Program-made: the position numbers and the translations under genes | The notes under the pieces: generated by a model | Seen by the model: the letters and a program-made list of their open reading frames with translations, nothing else | Database searches by the model: none | Told to the model about the DNA's origin: nothing | Shown: piece by piece, positions 9,075 to 20,806 of the stretch | Numbering within the stretch: the stretch's first letter is position 1 | Layout: each line of letters begins with the position of its first letter | Assembly: GCF_007556585.1 (NCBI RefSeq) | Contig: NZ_VJNA01000005.1 | Coordinates: 50,138 to 114,137, forward strand | DNA from: Tepidimonas aquatica | Lineage (GTDB): Bacteria; Pseudomonadota; Gammaproteobacteria; Burkholderiales; Burkholderiaceae_C | Length of the DNA stretch: 64,000 nucleotides | Direction of reading: 5' to 3'

Positions 9075-9101
9075 ATGACCTCACACACAAGGAGTCCTGC
9101 C

Positions 9102-9653
9102 ATGATCACCGCCGACCAACTCGTCGCCCTGCACAAAAAAAATGTCACCACCGCGTTCGACCTGGCCGACAAAACGTTGGCCGGCGTCGAAAAGCTGGCC
9201 GAGCTCAACCTGCAGGCCATGAAGACGCTGCTGTCTGAGTCGGCCGGGCACGCCGAAGCCGCGCTGGCCGTCAAAGACATGCAAGACCTCGTCGCGCTGC
9301 ACAACGCCATCGTGCAACCGGTGGGCGAAAAGGTGGCCTCCTACCACCGCCATGTGTACGACATCGCCTCGGGCGTGCAGGCCGAAGTGGCCAAGGTGCT
9401 GGAAGCCCAGGCCCAGGAAGCGCACAAGCAGTTCCTGGCGCTGCTGGACGGCATGGTCAAAAACGCCCCGCAGGGCACCGAGCCGGCCGTGGCCGCCGTC
9501 AAGCAAGCGGTGAGCACCGCCGCCGCGGCGATGGAGTCGGTGCAAAAGGCCGTCAAGCAGGCGGCCGAATTGGCCGACGCCAACCTGAAGGCCGTGGCCA
9601 GCACCGCGGTGGCCGCCACCAAGGCCCCGCGTGCCGCCAAGGCGTCGGCCTGA
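9102..9653 (+). CDS. phaP: Phasin (PHB granule-associated protein)
   Basis: 183-residue, helix-rich, cysteine-free protein of the phasin 2 family (MITADQLVALHKKNVTTAFDLADKT), which coats polyhydroxybutyrate granules and controls their number and size. An AAGGAG lies about 8 nt before the ATG at 9102. The C-terminal third is Ala/Lys-rich and amphipathic, ending KAPRAAKASA. The upstream PhaR-type operators and the following 3-hydroxybutyryl-CoA dehydrogenase support a PHB role. Length is typical (180-190). Confidence 0.93.
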   Translation: MITADQLVALHKKNVTTAFDLADKTLAGVEKLAELNLQAMKTLLSESAGHAEAALAVKDMQDLVALHNAIVQPVGEKVASYHRHVYDIASGVQAEVAKVLEAQAQEAHKQFLALLDGMVKNAPQGTEPAVAAVKQAVSTAAAAMESVQKAVKQAAELADANLKAVASTAVAATKAPRAAKASA

Positions 9654-9703
9654 CGCGCTGCGCACGATGGCGCCGTGGCCCAGCCGCGACGCCTGGATGA
9701 CCG

Positions 9704-9736
9704 ACCGCGCCCTGGGGGCGCGGTTGGTGTTTGTTG
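9704..9736 (+). terminator. Probable rho-independent terminator after phaP
   Basis: A perfect 9-bp stem, ACCGCGCCC (9704-9712) with GGGCGCGGT (9716-9724) around a 3-nt loop, followed by a T/G-rich tail (TTGGTGTTTGTTG). It lies 50 nt after the phaP stop and before the hbd gene. The tail is not a pure U-run, so termination may be partial. Confidence 0.6.
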
Positions 9737-9785
9737 CGCCGCCGCATAATAGGGTCCTCCCCACCCCGGCACAGGAGGAACCTGC

Positions 9786-10637
9786 ATGACCCTGCAAACC
9801 ATCGGCATCATCGGCGCTGGCACCATGGGCAACGGCATCGCCCAGGTCTGCGCCACCCACGGCCTGGACGTCGTGATGGTCGACATCAACGACGCCGCGC
9901 TGCACAAAGGTCTGGCCACCATCACGGCCAGCCTGGAGCGGCTGCTCAAAAAAGAAAAGCTCACCGCCGCCGAGCGCGACGCCGCCTTGGCCCGCATTCG
10001 CACCTCAACGAACTACGACGACCTCAAGGGCGCGCAGCTGGTCATCGAAGCCGCCACCGAAAACCTCGAGCTCAAGATCAAAATCCTGCGCCAGCTCGAC
10101 GCGCTGCTGGCGCCCGAGGTCATCGTCGCCACCAACACCAGCTCCATCAGCATCACGCAGCTGGCGGCGGTCACCGGGCGAGCCGACCGTTTCATCGGTA
10201 TGCACTTCTTCAACCCGGTGCCGCTGATGGCGCTGGTCGAGATCATCCGCGGCCTGCAAACCAGCGACGCCACCCACGACACGGTGCGCGACTTGGCGCT
10301 CAAGCTCGGCAAGACGCCCATCACGGTCAAGAACTCGCCCGGCTTCGTCGTCAACCGCATCCTGGTGCCGATGATCAACGAGGCCTTCTTCGTGCTGGCC
10401 GAGGGGCTGGCCAGCCCGGAGGACATCGACGCCGGCATGAAGCTGGGCTGCAACCACCCGATCGGGCCGCTGGCGCTGGCCGACATGATCGGGCTGGACG
10501 TCTGCCTGGCCGTGATGAACGTGTACTTTGCCGAGTTCAACGACAGCAAGTACCGCCCCTGCCCGCTGCTGAAGGAAATGGTGGCCGCCGGCTACCTGGG
10601 CCGCAAAACCGGCCGCGGCGTCTACACCTACGCCTGA
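9786..10637 (+). CDS. 3-hydroxybutyryl-CoA dehydrogenase
   Basis: 283-residue NAD(P)-dependent (S)-3-hydroxyacyl-CoA dehydrogenase, stand-alone form. N-terminal dinucleotide fold GIIGAGTMGNGIAQ, catalytic His in IGMHFFNPVPLM, then the C-terminal helical domain with GFVVNRILVPMINEAF and the C-terminal KTGRGVYTY. AGGAGG sits just before the ATG. Acts on acetoacetyl-CoA/3-hydroxybutyryl-CoA; placed next to a phasin it probably links beta-oxidation or PHB turnover, though the (R)-specific PHB enzyme is PhaB, a different family. Confidence 0.94.
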   Translation: MTLQTIGIIGAGTMGNGIAQVCATHGLDVVMVDINDAALHKGLATITASLERLLKKEKLTAAERDAALARIRTSTNYDDLKGAQLVIEAATENLELKIKILRQLDALLAPEVIVATNTSSISITQLAAVTGRADRFIGMHFFNPVPLMALVEIIRGLQTSDATHDTVRDLALKLGKTPITVKNSPGFVVNRILVPMINEAFFVLAEGLASPEDIDAGMKLGCNHPIGPLALADMIGLDVCLAVMNVYFAEFNDSKYRPCPLLKEMVAAGYLGRKTGRGVYTYA

Positions 10638-10687
10638 GCGCGCACGGCCGCGCCGCGCGTGCGGGCCGCCCGCGCAAGCGGCGCGCC

Positions 10688-11209
10688 CTACACCACGGAC
10701 GGCCGCGGCGCGGCCACGTAGTGACCGGATTTACCACCCTGCTTTTCCAGCAGCCGTACATCGCCGATCGTCATGCCGCGGTCGGCGGCCTTGCACATGT
10801 CGTAAATCGTCAGCAGCGCCACCTGCACGGCGGTCAGCGCCTCCATCTCCACGCCGGTCGGCCCCACCGTCTCGGCGGTGGCCTGCACCCGCACCGCCGG
10901 GCCATCGGGTTCGATGGCAAAGTCCAGCGCCACGCGCGTCAGCGCGATCGGGTGGCACAGCGGAATCAGCTCCGCCGTGCGCTTGGCGGCCATGATGCCA
11001 GCGATGCGCGCCACCCCCAGCACGTCACCCTTGCGGGCCGTGCCGCGTTCGATCAGCGCCAGCGTGGCTGGCTGCATGCGGATGCGCCCTTCGGCCACCG
11101 CCACCCGGTGCGTGGCCGCTTTGGCCCCCACATCCACCATGTGGGCTTGGCCTTGGGCGTCGAAGTGCGTCAGGGGTGAAGCTGGGGTATCGGCTGGACG
11201 GGAGCTCAT
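10688..11209 (-). CDS. moaC: Cyclic pyranopterin monophosphate synthase MoaC
   Basis: 173-residue molybdenum-cofactor enzyme that converts the MoaA product 3',8-cH2GTP to cPMP. Recognised by [36 protein letters not shown], the active-site IPLCHPI, and the C-terminal MCKAADRGM. The start is the ATG at 11209; an upstream in-frame start at 11245 adds 12 non-conserved residues. Stand-alone here; divergent from the M48 peptidase with 52 nt between starts. Confidence 0.96.
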   Translation of the reverse strand: MSSRPADTPASPLTHFDAQGQAHMVDVGAKAATHRVAVAEGRIRMQPATLALIERGTARKGDVLGVARIAGIMAAKRTAELIPLCHPIALTRVALDFAIEPDGPAVRVQATAETVGPTGVEMEALTAVQVALLTIYDMCKAADRGMTIGDVRLLEKQGGKSGHYVAAPRPSVV

Positions 11210-11261
11210 GGTTGCCTGCGTGGGTCGGGAATTCGGCACGAACACGCGGCATCATACGGCC

Positions 11262-12899
11262 ATGCGACCCCTCACAGGCACCCCACAGGCATCCCCCACC
11301 CCCACGCACGGGTGTGCGCTGCGCCCGTGGGCCTGCACACGGCGCCATTGGCTGACGCAAGCCCTGCGCAGCGCCTTTGCCGTGCCGGTGGCGGCGGCGC
11401 TGTGGCCATGGCTGCCCACAGCAGCCCACGCGCAGACCGCGCCCCTGCCGGCGCTGGGCGACGGCGGCGACATGACGCTGGCCGAAGAACGCGAACTGGG
11501 CGACCAGATCGCCCGCGCCATCTACCGCGACCCGGCCTACCTGGACGACCCCGCGCTGGCCGAGCTGCTGCAGGCGCTGTGGCAACCGCTGCTGGCCGGC
11601 GCACGCCAGCGCGGCGAACTCAGCGACGAGCTGGCGCAGCGCTACGCTTGGCGGCTGCTGCTGGGCCGCGACCCCACCGTCAACGCCTTTGCGCTGCCGG
11701 GCGGCTACCTGGGCATCCACCTGGGCTTGATCGGGGTCACGCAACGCGCCGACGAACTGGCCAGCGTGCTGGCGCATGAAATGAGCCACGTCACCCAGCG
11801 CCACATCGCGCGGCTGCTGACACGCCAAAGCCAGCAGGCCCCGCTGGTGCTGGCCGCGATGATCCTGGGAGCGCTGGCGGCCAGCGCGGCCAAAAACGCC
11901 GACATCGCCGGCGCGGCGGTGGCCGGCGGCCAGGCGCTGGCGGTGCAAGGGCAGCTCAACTTTTCGCGCGACATGGAGCGCGAAGCCGACCGCATCGGGC
12001 TGGCGGTGCTGCAGGCCGCCGGCTTCGACGGCCAGGGCTTCATCGGCATGTTCGAGCGGCTGCAACAGTCGGCCCGCCTCAACGACGACGGCAGCTTCCC
12101 GTACCTGCGCAGCCACCCCCTGACCACCGAGCGCATCGCCGATATGCGCGCGCGGCTGCAACTGCAGCCCGCCAACCCGCCCACCACCAGCGTTTCGCCG
12201 CAGTGGTATGCCGCGATGGCCGCGCGCGCGCGCGTGTTAGCCGACCCGGCGCCCGACCGACTGCGCACCCACGCCCGCGCGCTGCGCCCGGACGACCCCG
12301 CCAACGCCTACGCCGCGGCGCTGGCGCACGGCCTGCTGCGCGAGCCCGCCGCCGCACTGGCCGCCCAGGCCGCGCTGCAGCGCAGCTTGCCCGCCGACGA
12401 CGCCGCCGCGCAGCGCGCCGCACGCTGGCTGCGGCTGGAGCTGCTGACGCTGCTGCACCCCGAAGCCACGCTCGACCCCGCCGCGCGCGCCAGCCTGCCG
12501 GCGCTGGCGCGCACGGCGCTGGACGACGGTACGCGCGCCGGTCTGCTGCTGGCCGCGCAGGCCGCCACCCGCGGCGGCGACGGTGAGCTGCGGCGCGCGT
12601 GCGCGCAGCGGCTGCAAGCCTGGTGCGTGCAACGCCCCGACGACGCCCAGGCCTGGGAGGTGCTGGCCGGCGTGCAGCGCGCGCTGGGCTACCCCGTGCG
12701 GGCCGGCCGCGCCGAAGGCGAAGCCCGGCTGGCGCTGCTGGACGAAACCGGCGCGCTGGACCGCTTTCGCGCCACCCAACGCCTGGCGGCCCAACAGCGC
12801 AGCGACGATTGGCAGGAGCTGGCGGTGCTCGACGCCCGCGTGCGCCACGTCGAAGCCGTGCTGCGCGAGCGCGAAGCCGCGCTGCGCCGCCAGCGATGA
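11262..12899 (+). CDS. Periplasmic M48 metalloprotease, BepA-like
   Basis: 545-residue exported protein. A long N-region and hydrophobic stretch end at AAHAQ, a likely signal-peptidase site. The peptidase domain holds the zinc motif HEMSH (172-176) and a second conserved block SRDMEREADRIGL with the third zinc ligand Glu. The C-terminal half is Ala/Leu-rich helical repeat with TPR character. This is the architecture of E. coli BepA, which clears stalled LptD and Bam substrates in the outer membrane. The ATG at 11262 is the first plausible start. Confidence 0.88.
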   Translation: MRPLTGTPQASPTPTHGCALRPWACTRRHWLTQALRSAFAVPVAAALWPWLPTAAHAQTAPLPALGDGGDMTLAEERELGDQIARAIYRDPAYLDDPALAELLQALWQPLLAGARQRGELSDELAQRYAWRLLLGRDPTVNAFALPGGYLGIHLGLIGVTQRADELASVLAHEMSHVTQRHIARLLTRQSQQAPLVLAAMILGALAASAAKNADIAGAAVAGGQALAVQGQLNFSRDMEREADRIGLAVLQAAGFDGQGFIGMFERLQQSARLNDDGSFPYLRSHPLTTERIADMRARLQLQPANPPTTSVSPQWYAAMAARARVLADPAPDRLRTHARALRPDDPANAYAAALAHGLLREPAAALAAQAALQRSLPADDAAAQRAARWLRLELLTLLHPEATLDPAARASLPALARTALDDGTRAGLLLAAQAATRGGDGELRRACAQRLQAWCVQRPDDAQAWEVLAGVQRALGYPVRAGRAEGEARLALLDETGALDRFRATQRLAAQQRSDDWQELAVLDARVRHVEAVLREREAALRRQR

Positions 12900-12998
12900 T
12901 GCGGGTGGCACCGCAGGCACGCGCACCGGCCACGTGAGCCGCAGCGGCTATCATGCGCACCCTTGGTGAGCACGACTTTGCGAGCGACAACCCCACCC

Positions 12999-13463
12999 AT
13001 GGCCGGTATCCACATCACGGACATCGAAGCCGCGATCAACTACTGGCGCGCCCGCCAGCCGTCGCCCGACGGCGTCACGCTGCCTGCGCCGCTGCGCGCG
13101 TTGGCCGAGGTGTACGCGCTGATGATTCACTACGGCGAGGACGAGGCCGACGAGCACACCATGCCACGCCCCGCCTACGAGGCCTGGCGCGCCTGGTACG
13201 ACACCACGCCGGACACACCCTGCATCGCCATTTGCTCCACCAACCAGGGTGACGCCGTCTGCAAGGGCTGCGGGCGCACGCACGACGAGGTGACCCGCTG
13301 GCCGGCGCTGACCCCCGGCGAAAAGCGCGCCGTGTGGCGGCGCATCACGCGCGAAGGCAGCGCGTGGCGCTTCAACGTGTACGCCGAGCGGGCGCTGGAG
13401 CAGCGCAGCACAGACGCGCCACCCGCGGCCACGCCGGCCGCACCGCCTGCCCCGACGCGCTGA
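12999..13463 (+). CDS. DUF3717 + DUF1289 protein
   Basis: 154-residue cytoplasmic protein. N-terminal DUF3717 (MAGIHITDIEAAINYWRARQ) is followed by a DUF1289-type cysteine cluster in CIAICSTNQGDAVCKGCGRT, four Cys with spacing suited to an Fe-S or zinc site, then a Pro/Ala-rich tail. The start at 12999 matches the DUF3717 N-terminus; a start at 12963 would add 12 unrelated residues. Both domains are of unknown function and this fusion is, as far as I recall, common in Burkholderiales. Confidence 0.82.
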   Translation: MAGIHITDIEAAINYWRARQPSPDGVTLPAPLRALAEVYALMIHYGEDEADEHTMPRPAYEAWRAWYDTTPDTPCIAICSTNQGDAVCKGCGRTHDEVTRWPALTPGEKRAVWRRITREGSAWRFNVYAERALEQRSTDAPPAATPAAPPAPTR

Positions 13464-13503
13464 AGCTGGGCAGCACGCAGCGGCGCGTGCCCCGGCTGTA
13501 CGC

Positions 13504-15978
<2,475 letters not shown>

Positions 15979-17370
15979 TCACGCCGCGGCGGGCAGGCGC
16001 ACCTGCACCGCCAGGCCACCCCAGGGCGAACGTTGCAACTGCAACTGTCCGCTGTACAACGACACCACCTCGCGCACGATATCCAGACCCAAGCCGGCAC
16101 CGGGGGCGCGTTCGTCCGCGCGCACGCCGCGCTGCAGCACGGCCGCACACTGCTCGGGCGTCAGCCCCGGGCCGTCGTCTTGCACGCACAGCACCCACCA
16201 CGGCCCCTCCTGCCAGGCCCGCACCTCGACGCGCGTGCGCGCCCATTTGCCGGCGTTGTCCAGCAGGTTGCCGGCGATTTCCTGCAAATCATGCGCTTCG
16301 CCGGCAAAGGCCAGGCCGGGCGGCGTGACCTCGACATCCCACGCCAACTCGGCCCCCTCGTCGGGGCGCTGCGGCGCATGGGCGTGCACCTTGCGCATCA
16401 CGCGCAGCAGCCCCTCCAGCACCGGCTGCACCGGCGTGGGACGCGCCGGGTGGGCAGCGCTGGCGGCGCGCGCGCGGCGCAGGTGCCAGTCCACCTGTTC
16501 GCGCAGGCGCTGCACCTGCTCCTGCAGCGCGGTGGCGAGGGCCGGCTCGCGCGGCTGCAACTCCTCGGCCAGCGTGCCGATCACCGCCAGCGGGGTCTTG
16601 ATCGCGTGCGCCAGGTTGCCGGCCAGCCGCCGCGCGCGCTCCACGCCCTGCTCGTCGTGCGCCAGCACGCGGTTGAAGTCCTCCACCAGCGGCTGCACCT
16701 CGGCCGCGAACGCCCCCTGCAGCCGCGTCTCATGACCGTCGCGCACACGCTGCACGGCATGCTGCAGCGCACGCAGCGGCCGCAGGCCCAGCCACAGCTG
16801 CGCCGCCACCGCCGCCAGCAGCGCCGCGCCCAGCCCCGCCAGCGACCGCGCCAGCGCACCGTGAAAGGCGCCCAGCGCCTGCTCCAGCTCGCGCGTGTCG
16901 GCGGCGACGACGACGCGCCAGCGCGGCCCGTGATCGCCCCACTGGACGGCGCGCTCCAGCGCCCGCAGCCGCTGCCCGGCTGGCCCGGGCAGCGCATGCC
17001 GGTGCAACGCGCCGTCCGGCAGCGTGTCGTCGGCCAGCGGCAGCCGCTCGTCCCACAGCGAGCGCGAGCGCAGCGCCGGCTCCGCCTCGGCGCGCCCCAC
17101 CGCCTGCACCTGCCAGTACAGGCCGCCATAGGGGCGCTGCCAGCGCGGGTCGGCCAGCGGCCGCGCCAGCACCGGCTGCCCGTCGGCATCCGGCTCCAGC
17201 GCCGCCAGCAGCTGCGTCAGCTGGTCCTGCAGCCGCAGGTCGAACTGCTGCGTGACGTGGCGCTCGAACAGCCGCGCGATCGCCACCCCGGCCAGCACCA
17301 GCGCCAACGACACCGCCAGCAGCGCCGCCAGCAGCAGGCGCCAGCGCAGCGAGGCGGCCCAGCGCCTCAT
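15979..17370 (-). CDS. Sensor histidine kinase, PhoQ/QseC-like
   Basis: 463-residue membrane kinase. TM1 is in the first 35 residues (LLLAALLAVSLALVLAG), a periplasmic sensor domain of about 130 residues follows, then TM2 (LAGLGAALLAAVAAQLWLGL), HAMP-like linker, H box NLAHAIKTPLAV (H255), N box IAGNLLDNAGKW, G boxes DDGPGL and GAGLGLDIV. The HAIKTPL form of the H box is typical of PhoQ-like kinases. The ATG at 17370 overlaps the regulator stop (ATGA). Third gene of a PepSY-RR-HK operon. The stimulus is unknown; PhoQ relatives sense divalent cations, pH or peptides. Confidence 0.92.
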   Translation of the reverse strand: MRRWAASLRWRLLLAALLAVSLALVLAGVAIARLFERHVTQQFDLRLQDQLTQLLAALEPDADGQPVLARPLADPRWQRPYGGLYWQVQAVGRAEAEPALRSRSLWDERLPLADDTLPDGALHRHALPGPAGQRLRALERAVQWGDHGPRWRVVVAADTRELEQALGAFHGALARSLAGLGAALLAAVAAQLWLGLRPLRALQHAVQRVRDGHETRLQGAFAAEVQPLVEDFNRVLAHDEQGVERARRLAGNLAHAIKTPLAVIGTLAEELQPREPALATALQEQVQRLREQVDWHLRRARAASAAHPARPTPVQPVLEGLLRVMRKVHAHAPQRPDEGAELAWDVEVTPPGLAFAGEAHDLQEIAGNLLDNAGKWARTRVEVRAWQEGPWWVLCVQDDGPGLTPEQCAAVLQRGVRADERAPGAGLGLDIVREVVSLYSGQLQLQRSPWGGLAVQVRLPAAA

Positions 17371-18032
17371 CCGCCGGCGGCCTCCAGCCGGTAGCCCAGG
17401 CCCCGCACCGTCTCGATGCTGCCGGGCGGCAGCTTGCGCCGCAGCCGGGCGACGAACACCTCGATGGTGTTGGAGTCGCGCTCGGCGTCGCTGCCGTACA
17501 GGTGCTCGGCCAGCTCGGTGCGCGGCACCACCTGGCCGGCGCGGTGCATCAGGTACGACAGCACGCGCAGCTCCTGCGCCGTCAGCACGAGGGGCTGGCC
17601 CGCCACGCTGGCGCGCTGCTGGCGCGTGTCCAGCTCCAGCGCGCCGCAGCGCAGCACCGGGTGCGCAGCACCATGGGCACGGCGGATCAGCGCGCGCACG
17701 CGCGCCAGCAGCTCCTCGGTATGGAACGGCTTGGTCAGGTAGTCGTCCGCCCCGGCGTCGATGCCGGCCACCTTGTCCTGCCAGGCGTCGCGCGCGGTCA
17801 GAATCAGCACCGGCGCCGTCACCCCCTCGGCGCGCCAGCGCTGCAGCACCGTCAGTCCGTCCAGTTGCGGCAGGCCCAGGTCCAGCACGATGGCGTCGTA
17901 GGGCTCCACGCCGCCCAGCTCCCACGCGCGGCGGCCGTCGGCCGCCACGTCCACCGTGTAGCCGGCCGCGCGCAGGCTGGCCGCCAGCCGCTGCGCCAGC
18001 GCCGCCTCATCTTCCACCAGCAGCACCCTCAC
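17367..18032 (-). CDS. OmpR/PhoB-family response regulator
   Basis: 221-residue regulator. Receiver domain 1-115 with acidic pocket EDE (7-9), phosphorylation site D51 (VLDLGLPQLDG) and K in LTKPF; C-terminal winged-helix DNA-binding domain ending IETVRGLGYRLE. It starts with GTG at 18032, which overlaps the stop of the upstream PepSY gene (GTGA), and its own stop overlaps the kinase start. So three genes form a tightly coupled operon. Likely PhoP/QseB class. Confidence 0.93.
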   Translation of the reverse strand: MRVLLVEDEAALAQRLAASLRAAGYTVDVAADGRRAWELGGVEPYDAIVLDLGLPQLDGLTVLQRWRAEGVTAPVLILTARDAWQDKVAGIDAGADDYLTKPFHTEELLARVRALIRRAHGAAHPVLRCGALELDTRQQRASVAGQPLVLTAQELRVLSYLMHRAGQVVPRTELAEHLYGSDAERDSNTIEVFVARLRRKLPPGSIETVRGLGYRLEAAGG

Positions 18033-18421
18033 CGCTTGCCTTTCTTCACTTCGGTCTTGAGCACGCTGCCGTCGCGCGCATCCACATACCACTCGACCAG
18101 CCGCCCGTCGGGGCGCAGCACCTTGAATTCGTACACCCAGCGGCCGTGCTCGCGCTCCAGTTCGGTGGCGATGACCTCGCCGCCCAACTGCGGCTGCACC
18201 CGCTGCAGGATCTCGGCCAGCGGCCGAATCTCGCCGGCCAGCACGGCTTCGCGCGCGCGCCGCTGGTCGCCGCCGCCATCGGCCCACGCGCCCGACCAGG
18301 CGACGGCCAGCAGCGCGGCCGCCAGCCCCACGGCCCCGGCGCGCGCCCCCCATGCCACCCGCCCGGGGGCGTGGACCCGGCGCTCGCGCGGGGGGGCATC
18401 GGGGGTTACTTGCGTACGCAT
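18029..18421 (-). CDS. Exported PepSY-domain protein, first gene of the two-component operon
   Basis: 130-residue protein: an N-terminal hydrophobic signal (GAVGLAAALLAVAWSGAWA, cleavage after AWA) and one PepSY domain (AREAVLAGEIRPL, HGRWVYEFKVL, VYVDARDG-like EWYVDARDG, KTEVKKGKR). Such small periplasmic PepSY proteins often accompany OmpR-type regulators and may modulate the kinase. The ATG at 18421 is used; in-frame starts at 18457 and 18493 lack signal-peptide character. Divergent from the second PepSY gene at 18620, so both may share control from the 198-nt gap. Confidence 0.8.
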   Translation of the reverse strand: MRTQVTPDAPPRERRVHAPGRVAWGARAGAVGLAAALLAVAWSGAWADGGGDQRRAREAVLAGEIRPLAEILQRVQPQLGGEVIATELEREHGRWVYEFKVLRPDGRLVEWYVDARDGSVLKTEVKKGKR

Positions 18422-18619
18422 GCCGGCATGGTAGCGGCGCACGGCTGAACCGGGCATGAACCGCATGGCGTGACGGAGCGATGGGCCGGCCACGAGCCGT
18501 GCCTGAACGGTACATGGCCGTGTCGTTCACGCGCCGTTCAGGCACGGCGGCGCACACTGGCCGCCGTGGGTTGATCTCGACTCCCACGGTTCCCTCTGAC
18601 CTGTTCCAAGGAGTTTTTC

Positions 18620-18882
18620 ATGCGCATCGTTGCCCCCTCGCCGCTCTGTCGCTGACGCTGGCCGCCGGCGCCGCCCTGGCCGGCCCCCAATGCAACGCCC
18701 CCAAAGACAAATGGATGAAGGAAGCCGACTTCCGCGCCATGGTGGAAAAGCAGGGCTACCAGATCAAGACCTTCAAGGTCAGCTCCGGCCAGTGCTACGA
18801 GATTTACGGCCACGACAAGGCCGGCAAGAAAGTCGAGATCTACTTCGACCCCGCCACCGGCGCCGAAATGCAGCGCAAGTAA
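18620..18882 (+). CDS. Exported PepSY-domain protein with an apparent 1-nt frameshift in the signal peptide
   Basis: A well-placed start (AAGGAG, then ATG at 18620) begins MRIVAPS but hits a stop after 11 codons. The -1 frame encodes a complete signal peptide tail (LAALSLTLAAGAALA) and an 80-residue mature PepSY protein (GPQCNAPKDKWMKEADF, two Cys, EIYFDPATGAEMQRK). Adding one C to the run CCCCC at 18633-18637 gives MRIVAPLAALSLTLAAG, a perfect signal peptide, so the lesion is one lost C. It could be a sequencing error, a slip-strand switch or a pseudogene. The next gene, a cytochrome b561, follows by 21 nt; the pair probably forms an operon. Confidence 0.75.
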
Positions 18883-18903
18883 GCCCCCCGCAGGAGCCCT
18901 GTC

Positions 18904-19431
18904 ATGCAACGCCCCGCTTCGCTGTACGTCTGGGATCCGGTCGTGCGCCTGTTCCACTGGAGCCTGGTGGCCTGCGTGCTGCTCAACCAGTTCGTGTTGG
19001 AAGCCGGTGAAACCCCGCACCGCTGGGTCGGCTACGCAGCGGCGGCCCTGGTGGGGTTGCGCCTGCTGTGGGGCGTGATCGGCAGCCGCCACGCCCGCTT
19101 TGCGGACTGGTGGCCCACCCCGGCGCGGCTGCGCGCCCATGTGCGCGGACTGCTGGCCGGCCAGCCGGACGACCATCCGGGCCACAACCCGCTGGGCGCG
19201 CTGATGATGCTGGCACTGATGGCCCTGGTGCTGGCGCTGGGCGTGACGGGCTGGCTCCAGGGCACGGACGCCTTTTTTGGCGAGGAGTGGCTGCAGGAGC
19301 TGCACGAGGGACTGGCCAACACGCTGTTGATGGCCGCGGGCGTGCATGCGGCGGCCGCGCTCGTGATGGGCCGCTTGCAGCGCGTCACGCTGGTGCGCGC
19401 CATGGTCACCGGTGTCAAGCGTTACGATTGA
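18904..19431 (+). CDS. Cytochrome b561-type membrane cytochrome
   Basis: 175-residue four-helix di-heme cytochrome b. The family start YVWDPVVRLFHWSL carries the first His; further His residues lie in helices 2 and 4 (HEGLANTLLMAAGVHAAA). It would pass electrons between the quinone pool and a periplasmic partner. Small Ni/Fe-hydrogenase-type b561 proteins with this DPVVRLFHW start often sit beside PepSY or cytochrome c genes, as here. CDS overlaps nothing; the HD-GYP gene starts 31 nt later. Confidence 0.9.
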   Translation: MQRPASLYVWDPVVRLFHWSLVACVLLNQFVLEAGETPHRWVGYAAAALVGLRLLWGVIGSRHARFADWWPTPARLRAHVRGLLAGQPDDHPGHNPLGALMMLALMALVLALGVTGWLQGTDAFFGEEWLQELHEGLANTLLMAAGVHAAAALVMGRLQRVTLVRAMVTGVKRYD

Positions 19432-19462
19432 CCCCGTCCGCCCGCCGACCAACCGCCGCCCC

Positions 19463-20737
19463 ATGGCCAGCACCCTGCGCACCTACCGCCGCCTCGTTGC
19501 CTCGCGCATCGCGGCGGTGTCCCTGATCGTGGCGGCGCTGGTGTCGGCGTTGGCGTGGGTCGTCTCGATCGAAAACCTGGAGGAAGAAGCGGTCGGCCTG
19601 GCGGTGGAAGAGTCGCGCCGCGCCGTGCTGCAGATGAACGCCGGCGACACCGCGCGCCCGCTGGTGGAGCGCGCGGAAGAAGCCGCGCGGCTGCTGACCG
19701 GCGGCTTTTTCGACATCGCCGAGATCTACGACGAACGCGGTGAGCGCTTGGCCGAGCACGCCACCGCGCGCGGCGAGGCGGTCGAAGCCCAGTTGCAGCG
19801 CCACGCCCGACCGCAACACACCCACCCCGGTTACGAATCGATGCACCTGCCCGACGGCCGCTGGGTGCTGCGCGTGTTCGTGCCGGTGTGGCGCGACGCG
19901 CAGCAACCCGGCTCAGGCCTGCTCGGCTATGTGGAGGGCGTGCGCGTTGTGCCCGACTGGCAGCGCGACCAACTGCGCGGCGACGCGCTGGGCGCTGCGG
20001 CCCTGGCGGCGCTGGCGGCCATCCTGTGCGGGCTGGTGATCACGCCCATCGTCATGCACCTGTCGCGTGACAACGAACGCAAAGCGCAGCAGGTGCTGGC
20101 CTCGCACGTGGCGATGATGGAGGCGCTCGGCCGCGCCATCGCCAAACGCGACTCCGACACCGGCGCGCACAACTACCGCGTGGCCTGGATCGCCGCCCGG
20201 CTGGGCGAGACGCTGGGCTTGCGCGACGATGCGATGCGCGCGCTCATCATCGGCAGCTTCCTGCACGATGTCGGCAAGATCGGCATCCCCGACCGCATCC
20301 TGCTCAAGCCCGGCCGCCTCGACGACGACGAGATGCGCGTCATGCGCACCCACGTCGCGCTGGGCGAGGAAATCGTCGCCGACATCCCGTGGCTGGCGGC
20401 CGCCGCACAGGTGGTCGCGTGCCACCACGAGAAGTGGGACGGTTCCGGCTACCCGCGCCGGCTGGCCGGCGAGGCCATCCCGCTGGCGGCGCGCATCTTC
20501 GCCGTGGCCGACGTGTTCGATGCGCTGTGTTCGCGCCGCCCGTACAAAGAGCCGATGCCGTTGCCCCAGGTGCTGGACATCCTGCAGCGCGACGCCGGCA
20601 GCCACTTCGACCCGCAGGTGGTGCGCACCTTCGTGCCCATGGCCGCAGAACTGCACGCGCGGCTGGATGGGCGGGACGAGGCCGCCTGCCGCGCGCTGTT
20701 GCACGAGCGCATCACGCACCACTTCGGCTTTGCCTGA
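19463..20737 (+). CDS. Membrane HD-GYP c-di-GMP phosphodiesterase
   Basis: 424-residue protein. TM1 near residues 14-36 (IAAVSLIVAALVSALAWV), a periplasmic sensor region to about 165, TM2 (GAAALAALAAILCGLVITPIV), then the HD-GYP domain: HD pair H268-D269 in FLHDVGKIGIPDRIL, HHEKWDGSGYP with GYP at 329-331, and VADVFDALCSRRPYK. All metal ligands look intact, so hydrolysis of c-di-GMP is expected. The ATG at 19463 is taken; a start at 19412 would overlap the cytochrome gene. Confidence 0.93.
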   Translation: MASTLRTYRRLVASRIAAVSLIVAALVSALAWVVSIENLEEEAVGLAVEESRRAVLQMNAGDTARPLVERAEEAARLLTGGFFDIAEIYDERGERLAEHATARGEAVEAQLQRHARPQHTHPGYESMHLPDGRWVLRVFVPVWRDAQQPGSGLLGYVEGVRVVPDWQRDQLRGDALGAAALAALAAILCGLVITPIVMHLSRDNERKAQQVLASHVAMMEALGRAIAKRDSDTGAHNYRVAWIAARLGETLGLRDDAMRALIIGSFLHDVGKIGIPDRILLKPGRLDDDEMRVMRTHVALGEEIVADIPWLAAAAQVVACHHEKWDGSGYPRRLAGEAIPLAARIFAVADVFDALCSRRPYKEPMPLPQVLDILQRDAGSHFDPQVVRTFVPMAAELHARLDGRDEAACRALLHERITHHFGFA

Positions 20738-20806
20738 AGGCCGCCTGACGGCGGCGTTCATCATCGGTTCAGCCACCTGAGGCCACCATGCCGGCAGCGC
20801 TACACC

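Noticed and set aside
18620..18882. Alternative in-frame start upstream for the PepSY protein (18481 or 18514)
   Set aside because: Those starts lack a ribosome site and would replace the signal peptide with unrelated Arg-rich sequence.
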